The position numbers and the translations under genes were made by a program. From Cryptosporangium sp044454545 (GTDB taxonomy: Bacteria > Actinomycetota > Actinomycetes > Mycobacteriales > Cryptosporangiaceae): DNA of 64,000 nucleotides. The stretch lies in assembly GCF_044454545.1 (NCBI RefSeq), contig NZ_JBITDV010000010.1:186001-250000 (forward strand). Reading direction: 5' to 3'. Shown here piece by piece: positions 33,843 to 41,159 of the stretch (the stretch's first letter is position 1; every line of letters begins with the position of its first letter). The notes under the pieces were generated by a model. The model was not told where the DNA came from. It saw only the letters and a list, made by a program, of their open reading frames with translations, and did not search any database.

Positions 33843-34720
33843 ACCGGCACCGCCACGGCCGCGAGGTACTCGGCCAGCAACGCCCGGACGATCTCCGGAG
33901 CCGCGGCGCTGTGCGCACCGAATCGGGCGTTGACTTCCAGCACCACCGGCGTCCCGTCGGCACGGCGCCGCACGTCGACGTCGGCCGGGCCGTAGAGCTG
34001 CAGTGCCCTGGCGGCGCACAGGGCGACCTCGGCGACGTCCTGCTCGTCCGCCCGCTCGACCGTGACCGCGTTGCCGACCTCGCCGTGCGTCCGGCTCGTC
34101 TTGCGCAGTACGACCACCGGATCGGCGCCGGCCGCGTCCCGGGAGCGGTAGAGGTCCACCGCGTACTCCTCGCCGGGCGCGAACTCCTGGGCGATCATCC
34201 GCGGCACGTCGGGCAGCGGACGGTCCCAGTTCGCGCCCGGGCGGTGCACGGTGACGCCGCGTCCACCCCGCCCGGCCCGCGGCTTCGTGACGAACGGGGC
34301 TCCGAGCAGGTCGACCAGCTTGGCCGGGGTGCAGCCGCCCTCGACGACGAGACAGTGCGGCACCGGTACCCCGGCGGCGTCCAGGGCCCGGGCGGTCCAC
34401 CACTTGTCGTGCGCGAGCGCGGTGGCGGTCACCGAACCGACGACGATCGGCGTGGGCGTGTCCGCGTAGGGCGCCAGCGCCGGCAGTTCCTCGCTGACGG
34501 TCGGGATGATCAGCGCGGCGCCGTGCCGCGCGGCCAGTTCGGTCAGCACCGAGGGCAGCGCCGGATCGCCGGCCGCCGGCACGGCCAGCACGTCCGGGTC
34601 GTCGGGCGGCGGCACCAGGTCGACTCCGAGCGCCCGGACGCCGTAGGCCCGTAACTGGGTGCACAGGCTCCGCCCGGCGGGCCCGGCGGCCCCGGTCACC
34701 ACCACCAGCGGCGCCGTCAC
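33839..34720 (-). CDS. ATP-grasp ligase
   Basis: This 293-residue carboxylate-amine ligase-like protein starts at GTG 34718-34720, overlapping the PIG-L stop by 4 bp. It has a Rossmann-like pre-ATP-grasp domain (VVVTGAAGPAGRSLCTQL), then HDKWWTARALDAAGVPVP, the lid Lys in FVTKPRAGRGGRGV and the metal-binding VVLEVNARFGAH. The pattern is close to PylC/carbamoyl-phosphate-synthase-like ATP-grasps. I infer that it couples a carboxylic acid, perhaps an amino acid, to an amine exposed by the upstream deacetylase. The substrate is not known. Confidence 0.85.
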   Translation of the reverse strand: MTAPLVVVTGAAGPAGRSLCTQLRAYGVRALGVDLVPPPDDPDVLAVPAAGDPALPSVLTELAARHGAALIIPTVSEELPALAPYADTPTPIVVGSVTATALAHDKWWTARALDAAGVPVPHCLVVEGGCTPAKLVDLLGAPFVTKPRAGRGGRGVTVHRPGANWDRPLPDVPRMIAQEFAPGEEYAVDLYRSRDAAGADPVVVLRKTSRTHGEVGNAVTVERADEQDVAEVALCAARALQLYGPADVDVRRRADGTPVVLEVNARFGAHSAAAPEIVRALLAEYLAAVAVPV

Positions 34721-35643
34721 AGGTCACCGACCGAGGAGCAGAGCAGCCGCACCGGCTCGAAGCCCTCGGCGTGCGCGATCTTCGCCTGCGAGCCGCGGAA
34801 GCTGGCGATGCCCCGGATCCGGTCGCCGGTCATGTAAGGCTTGCCCGCCTGGTCCCGGTGCGCGCTGACCGCACTGACCTTGACGTCCACGTAGTCGCCG
34901 ATGTCGACGAAGACCTGCGGGCTGAAGTCCGAGGTCACCGACGGGCTCTCGTAGCAGAGGATCGCCGGGTGCTGGCGCCCGGCGCGCAGCGTCGCCAGGT
35001 GCACGGCGTGGTGGTCCTGGTGCTGGTCGTTCCCGGAGTGGGTCAGCACGATGTCCGCGTTGTACCGGCGGATCGCCGCCTCGATGACCTGCGTCATCTC
35101 CAGTTCGACGTCGCGCAGCCGGGTGTCCGGGAAGTCGTGGACGGTGACGCTCGTGGTGCCCAGCAGCTTCCCGCCCGACACCGCCTCGCCGGGGCGCCGG
35201 CTCGCGTCACCGCCGACCTCGCCTCCGGACATCACGAGCGCGTGCACCTCGTGGCCGGAGTCGTGGAGCTTCGCGATCGTGCCGCCACAGGCCAGCTCGA
35301 GGTCGTCCGGGTGCGCTCCGATCGCGACGATCCGCCGCGGCTGACCGGCCGGTCGCGGGTCGATCCAGCGCTGGTGGACGACCAGCAGGAGCAGCCCGAC
35401 CGCGAGGGCGTCCACCGAGAACAGCCCGATCGCACACACCCGGTCGGTGGTCAGCGGCCAGTCACCGTGGAACAGCGCCACCGCGAAATTCGCCGGTACG
35501 AGTGACCCGGAAAGTAAATAGGTGAGGAGGCGAACCTTCTCGGGCTCGCGCAAACGCCGGTCGATCCGATTGCCCGGCCACGTCGAAACAATTGGCGGGA
35601 TACAGAGAACCAGGGTCAGGAAAGTGAACAGAGAAATCGACAC
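34717..35643 (-). CDS. Membrane-bound PIG-L family deacetylase
   Basis: GTG 35641-35643 is selected because CGGAGGGGCC immediately precedes it; in-frame starts further up reach 35703. The 308 residues carry three membrane helices (about 3-22, 39-58 and 68-89) and a C-terminal PIG-L zinc hydrolase domain. The metal motif is AHPDDLE with His111, Asp113 and Asp114, and HQDHHAVH supplies the second histidine cluster. By the positive-inside rule (RIDRRLREPEK and QRWIDPRPAGQPRR loops inside) the catalytic domain faces the cytoplasm. It should remove an N-acetyl from an amino sugar. It is the first gene of the four-gene operon. Confidence 0.88.
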   Translation of the reverse strand: MSISLFTFLTLVLCIPPIVSTWPGNRIDRRLREPEKVRLLTYLLSGSLVPANFAVALFHGDWPLTTDRVCAIGLFSVDALAVGLLLLVVHQRWIDPRPAGQPRRIVAIGAHPDDLELACGGTIAKLHDSGHEVHALVMSGGEVGGDASRRPGEAVSGGKLLGTTSVTVHDFPDTRLRDVELEMTQVIEAAIRRYNADIVLTHSGNDQHQDHHAVHLATLRAGRQHPAILCYESPSVTSDFSPQVFVDIGDYVDVKVSAVSAHRDQAGKPYMTGDRIRGIASFRGSQAKIAHAEGFEPVRLLCSSVGDL

Positions 35644-35795
35644 GGCCCCTCCGGGTGCGGAATTCCGATCAAGCGCCGCGAGCATCATCTTTACTCGCGG
35701 CAAAAGATTATCGGATCGCCGAAACCCGCTCCTCCGCTGAATTCCCGACCGATATTCATACGGTCGAAAGCGTTACTCGCCCGGTCGGTCAGCGT
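35644..35795 (-). promoter_or_regulatory. AT-rich upstream region of the GT2/PIG-L operon
   Basis: This 152-bp gap between nnr and the PIG-L gene is clearly AT-richer than its surroundings (for example 35685-35720 and 35750-35800). It must contain the operon promoter on the minus strand, but I could not place -35/-10 boxes uniquely. The base change hints at acquired DNA or a nucleoid-protein-silenced promoter. Confidence 0.45.
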
Positions 35796-37259
35796 TTAAT
35801 CGCGCAATACGCGGCGCACCGCGTCGGGGAGTCGGGCCAGCACCCTTGACGCGACGACCGGCCCGGCTTCCGCGGCCAGCCGGCCCGCCGTGCCGTGAAC
35901 GAAGGCACCGGCCGCGGCCGCCTCGGCCGGGGGCAGCCCACCCGCCAGCAACGACCCGATGACGCCGGACAGCACGTCGCCGGTGCCCGCGGTGGCCAGT
36001 TCCGGCACTCCGGCCGCCACCACGAACGCCGGAGCGTCGTCCGGACCGGCGATGACCGTGCGGTTGCCCTTGAGCAGGACGGTCGCGCCGAGATCGCGGG
36101 CGGCCCGGCGGGCGGCGGCCAGCCGGTCGGGACCGACCTCACCGGCCAGCCGGGCGAACTCGCGGTCGTGCGGGGTGACGACGGTCGGCCCCTCGCGCTC
36201 ACGCAGCCAATCCATGCGCTGCGAGACGATCGTGAGCCCGTCGGCGTCCAGCACCACGGGCAGGTCGGTGGCGAGGATGCGACGCACGGCCTCGACCGCG
36301 TCGTCGTCCGTACCGAGACCGGAACCCACGACCCAGGCCTGCACCCGGCCGGCGTCGGCCACCGTCGGCGAGCAGACGACCTCCGGATGGGCGAACCGGA
36401 CCGCCTCGCGGGCCGCCCCGGCGTAGCGGACGTAGCCGGCCGGGCCGGAGAGCGCACCACCGGTGGACAGGATCGCCGCGCCCGGGTACTGCTCCGACCC
36501 GGACGCGAGACCGACCACGCCGCGGGTGTACTTGTCGTCGTTCGGCCCCGGATGGGGCCACCAGCCGCGTACCGCCTCGGCGGTGACCAGCCGCAGCGCA
36601 GGCGGCTCGGCGAAGTTCAGCCCGATGTCGACGAGCTCGACCAGCCCGGCGCGCTGAGCACCCTCACCGACCAGCAGGCCGACCTTGTAGCTGCCGAACG
36701 CGACGGTCAGGTCGGCGGTGACGGCCACACCGGTGACCTCACCGGTGTCGGACTCGACGCCGCTGGGCAGGTCGACGGCGACGACCAGGCTGCCCTCGGC
36801 ACGCCAGGATTCGGCGGCGTCGGCCAGCCGGGCGCCGTCCGGACGGAGACCGCCGCGCCCGCCGATGCCGAGCAGCCCGTCGACGATCAGCGCGGGCCGG
36901 GTGCGGACGTCGCAGAGCTCCACCAGGCGGCCACCAGCCGCGGTCAGCGCGGCGAGCCCGGCGCGGTGCACCCGTTCGTCCTGCACCCCGGCCACCGCGC
37001 GGACGACCGCACCGCGGCGGGCCAGCGTCGCGCCCGCGTAGAGCGCGTCGCCACCGTTGTCACCGCCACCGACCAGGAGGACGACCGGCGCACCGTAAAC
37101 GCCACCGGAGCCGGCCAGCAGCGACGCGCACCGCCGGGCCAGCCCGGCCGCGGCCCGGCGCATCAGCCCGCCCGGCGGCAACCCGGCCATCGCCTCGTGC
37201 TCGGTGGCCCGGATCGTCTTCACCGGCCAGGCGCCCGTCATTGCGTCCTCAGCACTCAT
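35796..37259 (-). CDS. nnr: Bifunctional NAD(P)H-hydrate epimerase/dehydratase
   Basis: This metabolite-repair enzyme restores NAD(P)H damaged by hydration. The 487 residues join an N-terminal YjeF epimerase domain (VVLLVGGGDNGGDALYAG, VDLPSGV) and a C-terminal ADP/ATP-dependent dehydratase (TVVTPHDREFARL, VLLKGNRTVIAGP, ATAGTGDVLSG). ATG 37257-37259 overlaps the acpS stop (ATGA) and is preceded by GGAGG nine bases away, ruling against the longer frame to 37421. Confidence 0.94.
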   Translation of the reverse strand: MSAEDAMTGAWPVKTIRATEHEAMAGLPPGGLMRRAAAGLARRCASLLAGSGGVYGAPVVLLVGGGDNGGDALYAGATLARRGAVVRAVAGVQDERVHRAGLAALTAAGGRLVELCDVRTRPALIVDGLLGIGGRGGLRPDGARLADAAESWRAEGSLVVAVDLPSGVESDTGEVTGVAVTADLTVAFGSYKVGLLVGEGAQRAGLVELVDIGLNFAEPPALRLVTAEAVRGWWPHPGPNDDKYTRGVVGLASGSEQYPGAAILSTGGALSGPAGYVRYAGAAREAVRFAHPEVVCSPTVADAGRVQAWVVGSGLGTDDDAVEAVRRILATDLPVVLDADGLTIVSQRMDWLREREGPTVVTPHDREFARLAGEVGPDRLAAARRAARDLGATVLLKGNRTVIAGPDDAPAFVVAAGVPELATAGTGDVLSGVIGSLLAGGLPPAEAAAAGAFVHGTAGRLAAEAGPVVASRVLARLPDAVRRVLRD

Positions 37260-37636
37260 GCGGCCTCCGCCACCACCATTGCCGATGCGATCCCGCCGTC
37301 GTGGGAGAGCGAGAGGTGCCAGCGGGTGATGCCGAGTTTCGCCGCGGCCTCGGCCACCGTGCCGCTCACCGTGAGCCACGGCCGGCCGGCCTCGTCCGCG
37401 ACGATCTCGCAGTCGTGCCACAACAGACCGCCGGGCGCGCCCAGCGCCTTCGCCACGGCCTCCTTCGCGGCGAACCGCGCGGCCAGCGAATCCGCTGGCC
37501 GGGGGTGGCCGGCGGAGGTGAGCCGCTCCTCCACCGTGAACAGCCGCTCGGCGAAGTGCGGGGTACGGGCCACCGCCGCCGCGAACCGTTCGACGAGCAC
37601 CACGTCGATGCCGACACTGACGATCACGCCCACCAC
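37256..37636 (-). CDS. acpS: Holo-[acyl-carrier-protein] synthase
   Basis: AcpS transfers 4'-phosphopantetheine from CoA to acyl-carrier protein. The 126 residues include VGIDVVLVERF, with the Mg2+ Asp at the GID motif, and FAAKEAVAKALG. The C-terminal WHLSLSHDGGIASAMVV is intact. The start could be the GTG at residue 4 instead. It overlaps nnr by 4 bp, the conserved actinobacterial pairing. Confidence 0.94.
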   Translation of the reverse strand: MVGVIVSVGIDVVLVERFAAAVARTPHFAERLFTVEERLTSAGHPRPADSLAARFAAKEAVAKALGAPGGLLWHDCEIVADEAGRPWLTVSGTVAEAAAKLGITRWHLSLSHDGGIASAMVVAEAA

Positions 37637-37675
37637 CCTGGCACGCCGGACCGGCCGGGTGGCACGGTGGGTTCC

Positions 37676-37782
37676 GTGACCACTCGAGTTGCTCTCTGAT
37701 CGCCTGGCTGGCCGGGCCCGAGGGGGCCTGGGTGACCGGCCAGGTGATCAGCTCCGACGGCGGCCGGGGTCGGCGAGGCTGA
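37676..37782 (+). pseudogene. Remnant of a short-chain dehydrogenase/reductase with the middle deleted
   Basis: GTG 37676 opens VTTRVAL, a typical SDR beginning just before the TGxxxGxG motif, then meets a stop at 37697. From 37696, in another frame, reads LIAWLAGPEG followed by WVTGQVISSDGG, the classic SDR C-terminal block, ending at 37782. The catalytic core of roughly 200 residues is missing, so an internal deletion left only the two ends. A CACGGT box seven bases before the GTG mimics the leaderless promoters of this window. The remnant lies head to head with acpS. Confidence 0.65.
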
Positions 37783-37791
37783 CTCAGCCTG

Positions 37792-39693
37792 CTACTCGAC
37801 CGTGACCGACTTGGCCAGGTTCCGCGGCTGGTCGACGTCGTTGCCGCGGGCGGCGGCGATCTCGCAGGCCAGCACCTGCAGCGGCACGACCGTGGTGAGC
37901 GGCGCGAGCAGCGTCGTCGTCTTCGGCACCCGGATGATGTGGTCGGCGTACGGCTCGACCGCGGTGTCGCCCTCTTCCGCGATCACGACCGTCCGTGCGC
38001 CCCGGGCCCGCACTTCCTGGATGTTCGACACGATCTTGTCGTGCAGGATGCTGCGCCCGCGCGGGGACGGCACCGTGATGATCACCGGCACCCCGTCGTC
38101 GATCAGCGAGATCGGGCCGTGCTTGAGCTCACCGGCGGCGAAGCCCTCGGCGTGCATGTACGCGAGCTCCTTGAGCTTCAGCGCACCTTCCAGCGCGACC
38201 GGGAAGCCGACGTGCCGGCCCAGGAACAGCACCTGCTGCGACCCGGACAGGTCCCGGGCCAGCTTGCGCACCGGCTCCATCGTCCGGAGCACCTCGGCGA
38301 CCGCGTCCGGCGTCGCCTTGAGCTGGTCGACGATCGCCGCGACCTCGTCCGCGTACTTGATGCCGCGGATCTGGGCGAGGTGCAGGCCGACCAGGTACAC
38401 CGCGATGATCTGGGTGACGAACGCCTTGGTCGACGCGACCGCGATCTCCGGGCCGGCGTGCGTGTAGAGCACCCCGTCGGACTCGCGCGGAATCGTCGAA
38501 CCGTTCGTGTTGCAGACCGCCAGGACGCGCGCCTTCTGCTCCTTGGCGTGGCGCAGCGCCATGATCGTGTCCATCGTCTCGCCGGACTGGCTGATCGCGA
38601 TGACCAGCGTCGACCGGTCGAGCACCGGGTCGCGGTAGCGGAACTCGCTGGCCAGCTCGACCTCGACCGGGATACGGGTCCAGTGTTCGATCGCGTACTT
38701 GCCGACCAGACCGGCGTTGTAGCTGGTGCCGCAGCCGATCACGAAGATCTTGTCGATGTCGCGGAGGTCCTGGTCGGTGAGGCGGACCTCGTCCAGCGTG
38801 ATCTCGCCGTGCTCGGTCAGGCGGCCGCGCAGCGTGTCGGCGATCGCCTGGGGCTGCTCGGCGATCTCCTTGAGCATGAAGTAGTCGTAGCCGCCCTTCT
38901 CGGCGGCCGACACGTCCCAGTCGACGTGGTAGTCGCGTACCTGGGCGGCCCCGCCGGCGAAGTCGGTGACGACGATGCCGTCCGCGGTGACCTCGACGAC
39001 CTGGTCCTGGCCGAGCTCGACGGCCTCGCGGGTGTACTCGATGAACGCCGACACGTCGGACGCCAGGAAGTTCTCGCCCTGACCGCGGCCGGCGACCATC
39101 GGCGAGTTCCGGCGCGCACCGACGACGACGCCCGGCACGTCCCGGTGCACGACGAGCAGCGTGAACGCGCCCTCCAGCCGGCGGCAGACGATGCGCATCG
39201 CCTCGGCCAACCGGCCCGAGCCGGCGTCGGTGCTGGTGTGGCCGTAGTTCTGGCCGTCGAGCGACCAGTAGGCCTCGGCGATCAGGTGCGCGGCGACCTC
39301 GGTGTCGGTGTCGGAGCGGAACTCCACGCCCCGGTCTTCGAGCTCGTTGCGCAGGGCCGCGAAGTTCTCGATGATGCCGTTGTGGATCACGGCGATGCTG
39401 CCGTCGGCCGACAGGTGCGGGTGCGCGTTGCGGTCGGTCGGGCCACCGTGCGTCGCCCAGCGGGTGTGGCCGATCGCCGTCGACGCGTCCGTGTTGCCGA
39501 CCGGGCTGTGGGCATCGGCCAGCGCGTTCGTCAGGTTGGCCAGCTTGCCGGCCTTCTTCTCCAAACCGATCCGGCCGTTGTCGATCACGGCGACACCGGC
39601 GGAGTCGTATCCCCGGTACTCGAGCCGGCGGAGACCTTCCACCACGATGTCGACCGCCCGACGCGGGCCGGTGTACCCAACGATTCCACACAT
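37792..39693 (-). CDS. glmS: Glucosamine-6-phosphate synthase (isomerising)
   Basis: GlmS makes glucosamine-6-phosphate from fructose-6-phosphate and glutamine, the entry to UDP-GlcNAc. The 633 residues begin MCGIVGYTGPRRA, with Cys2 as glutaminase nucleophile; two SIS domains follow (VIGCGTSYNAGLVGKYAIE, AISQSGETMDTI, AYMHAEGFAAGELKHGP) and the end is PRNLAKSVTVE. A TAACCT box at 39701-39706 seven bases before the ATG suggests a leaderless transcript, which argues against a glmS riboswitch. glmM is close by. Confidence 0.97.
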   Translation of the reverse strand: MCGIVGYTGPRRAVDIVVEGLRRLEYRGYDSAGVAVIDNGRIGLEKKAGKLANLTNALADAHSPVGNTDASTAIGHTRWATHGGPTDRNAHPHLSADGSIAVIHNGIIENFAALRNELEDRGVEFRSDTDTEVAAHLIAEAYWSLDGQNYGHTSTDAGSGRLAEAMRIVCRRLEGAFTLLVVHRDVPGVVVGARRNSPMVAGRGQGENFLASDVSAFIEYTREAVELGQDQVVEVTADGIVVTDFAGGAAQVRDYHVDWDVSAAEKGGYDYFMLKEIAEQPQAIADTLRGRLTEHGEITLDEVRLTDQDLRDIDKIFVIGCGTSYNAGLVGKYAIEHWTRIPVEVELASEFRYRDPVLDRSTLVIAISQSGETMDTIMALRHAKEQKARVLAVCNTNGSTIPRESDGVLYTHAGPEIAVASTKAFVTQIIAVYLVGLHLAQIRGIKYADEVAAIVDQLKATPDAVAEVLRTMEPVRKLARDLSGSQQVLFLGRHVGFPVALEGALKLKELAYMHAEGFAAGELKHGPISLIDDGVPVIITVPSPRGRSILHDKIVSNIQEVRARGARTVVIAEEGDTAVEPYADHIIRVPKTTTLLAPLTTVVPLQVLACEIAAARGNDVDQPRNLAKSVTVE

Positions 39694-39748
39694 GGAGCCG
39701 AGGTTACCCAAGTGACTACCCGGCTCCCTACGCCGGGATGACAGAGAG

Positions 39749-41113
39749 CTACTTTCGGCGAGGACTCCTGACCTTTCGGACAGCAAATCGATCGGGTCCC
39801 GGTGATCTGTGCAACAGGATCACCACCACGATCGTGAGCCACACCGCTCCGTAGGCGGCTCCGGCCAGCACGTCCGACGGGTGGTGCATCCCGCGGTAGA
39901 CCCGCGAGAGGCCGACGACCGCGGCGAGCACAGCGACCCCACCGAGATACCAGGCCCGCCGCCCGCCCCCGACCAGCACCGCCAGCGCCCCGTAGCAGCA
40001 CACCGTCGCCGCGGTGTGCCCGGACGGGAAACTGCTGGTCGGAGGCGCGAGATCAAGATGGGGCACCGGCGGCCGGGGACGATCGACCAGCGCGGTCACC
40101 AGCACGAATCCCCAGACCTCGCCGAGCACCGCGAACAGCAGCACGGTCGGCTCCAGCCAGCGCCGGTACATCAGCCGGGCGGCGAGCCAGCTCGCGACCG
40201 TGATCACGGTGATCGTGCCGGTCTCGCCGATCAGCGAGCCGAACGCGGTGAGGTCGTCGAACAGCGGGGCGCGGTGGTCGGCGAACCAGCGGTTCAGGCC
40301 GGTGTCGTCCGGAACGAACCGGACCAGCAGCTCGCCGATACCGGCAGTGACGGCCACGAGACCGATCCAGAACGGCACGATCCTCGGCAGCAGCCGGCCG
40401 GCTTCGGTGAGACTCCCCCACCACTGCGGCAAAGGGCGCGGGTCGTCGTCCGGCTCGGCGCGCTCGGGTTCGAGGCCGGTGCTGACCACGTCGACGGGCG
40501 CCAGCCCGGCGTCGCGTCGCCAGAGTTGGAACACGATCGTCGTGGCCGCGGTCCAGCCCAGGCCGACCAGGCATCCGCCGACGACGTCGCTCAGGTAGTG
40601 GACGCCGAGGCCGATCCGCGAGAAGCACACGATCGCGGTGACGAGACCGGCCGCCGCCCAGCCGAACGCCTTCCGATCCGGCCGGGCCAGGTCGAGCCAG
40701 AGCAACAGCAGCACCGCGCTGCCCACGCACGCACCGAGCGCATGGCCGGAGGGAAACGAGTATCCGTCCGCGTGTGCCACCGCGTCCGGCAGCACCGGTC
40801 TGGCGCGGGTGACCACCACTTTGAGAACGACGCCGAGCAGCGCGCCGCCCCAGGTGGTGACGAGGGTCCAGAGCGCGAGCCGTGGACGGTCGACCGCGAG
40901 CAGCCAGAGCGCGGCCACGGTGGCCCCGAGCCGGAACGTCGCCGGGTGGCCGACGGTGGAGATCACGTCGAGCGCGTCGACGAACCCTCGGTGGTCGACC
41001 GCGAACCGGTTGAGACCGTCGGCGACCGCGAGATCGAGCCGGGCCACCGGGCCGTCGACGTGTTTGACCACGATCGCCAGCAGCGCGACCGGCACGGCGG
41101 CGGCACAGGCCAC
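39749..41113 (-). CDS. Membrane protein with two PAP2 phosphatase domains
   Basis: This 454-residue protein contains two tandem PAP2 (phosphatidic-acid phosphatase) units. The first is complete: KVVVTRARP, YSFPSGHA and SRIGLGVHYLSDV. The second has PSGHT and SRVYRGMHHPSD, but in VTALVDRPRP the lysine of the KX6RP motif is absent. About ten membrane helices are expected. The substrate may be a lipid phosphate or undecaprenyl pyrophosphate, inferred from the family. The only usual start is GTG 41111-41113, 46 bp after glmM. It follows glmM on the same strand. Confidence 0.88.
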   Translation of the reverse strand: MACAAAVPVALLAIVVKHVDGPVARLDLAVADGLNRFAVDHRGFVDALDVISTVGHPATFRLGATVAALWLLAVDRPRLALWTLVTTWGGALLGVVLKVVVTRARPVLPDAVAHADGYSFPSGHALGACVGSAVLLLLWLDLARPDRKAFGWAAAGLVTAIVCFSRIGLGVHYLSDVVGGCLVGLGWTAATTIVFQLWRRDAGLAPVDVVSTGLEPERAEPDDDPRPLPQWWGSLTEAGRLLPRIVPFWIGLVAVTAGIGELLVRFVPDDTGLNRWFADHRAPLFDDLTAFGSLIGETGTITVITVASWLAARLMYRRWLEPTVLLFAVLGEVWGFVLVTALVDRPRPPVPHLDLAPPTSSFPSGHTAATVCCYGALAVLVGGGRRAWYLGGVAVLAAVVGLSRVYRGMHHPSDVLAGAAYGAVWLTIVVVILLHRSPGPDRFAVRKVRSPRRK

Positions 41114-41159
41114 CGCCAGCGCCAGTGCGAAGCGCCGGACGAGTCCCTGGTCGGCCGTT

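Noticed and set aside
33843..34727. Extension of the GT2 frame upstream of GTG 33842
   Set aside because: It overlaps the ATP-grasp gene in another frame and lacks family sequence.
39694..39760. glmS riboswitch/ribozyme upstream of glmS
   Set aside because: The leader is absent or a few bases long (TAACCT box seven bases before ATG), leaving no room for a ribozyme.
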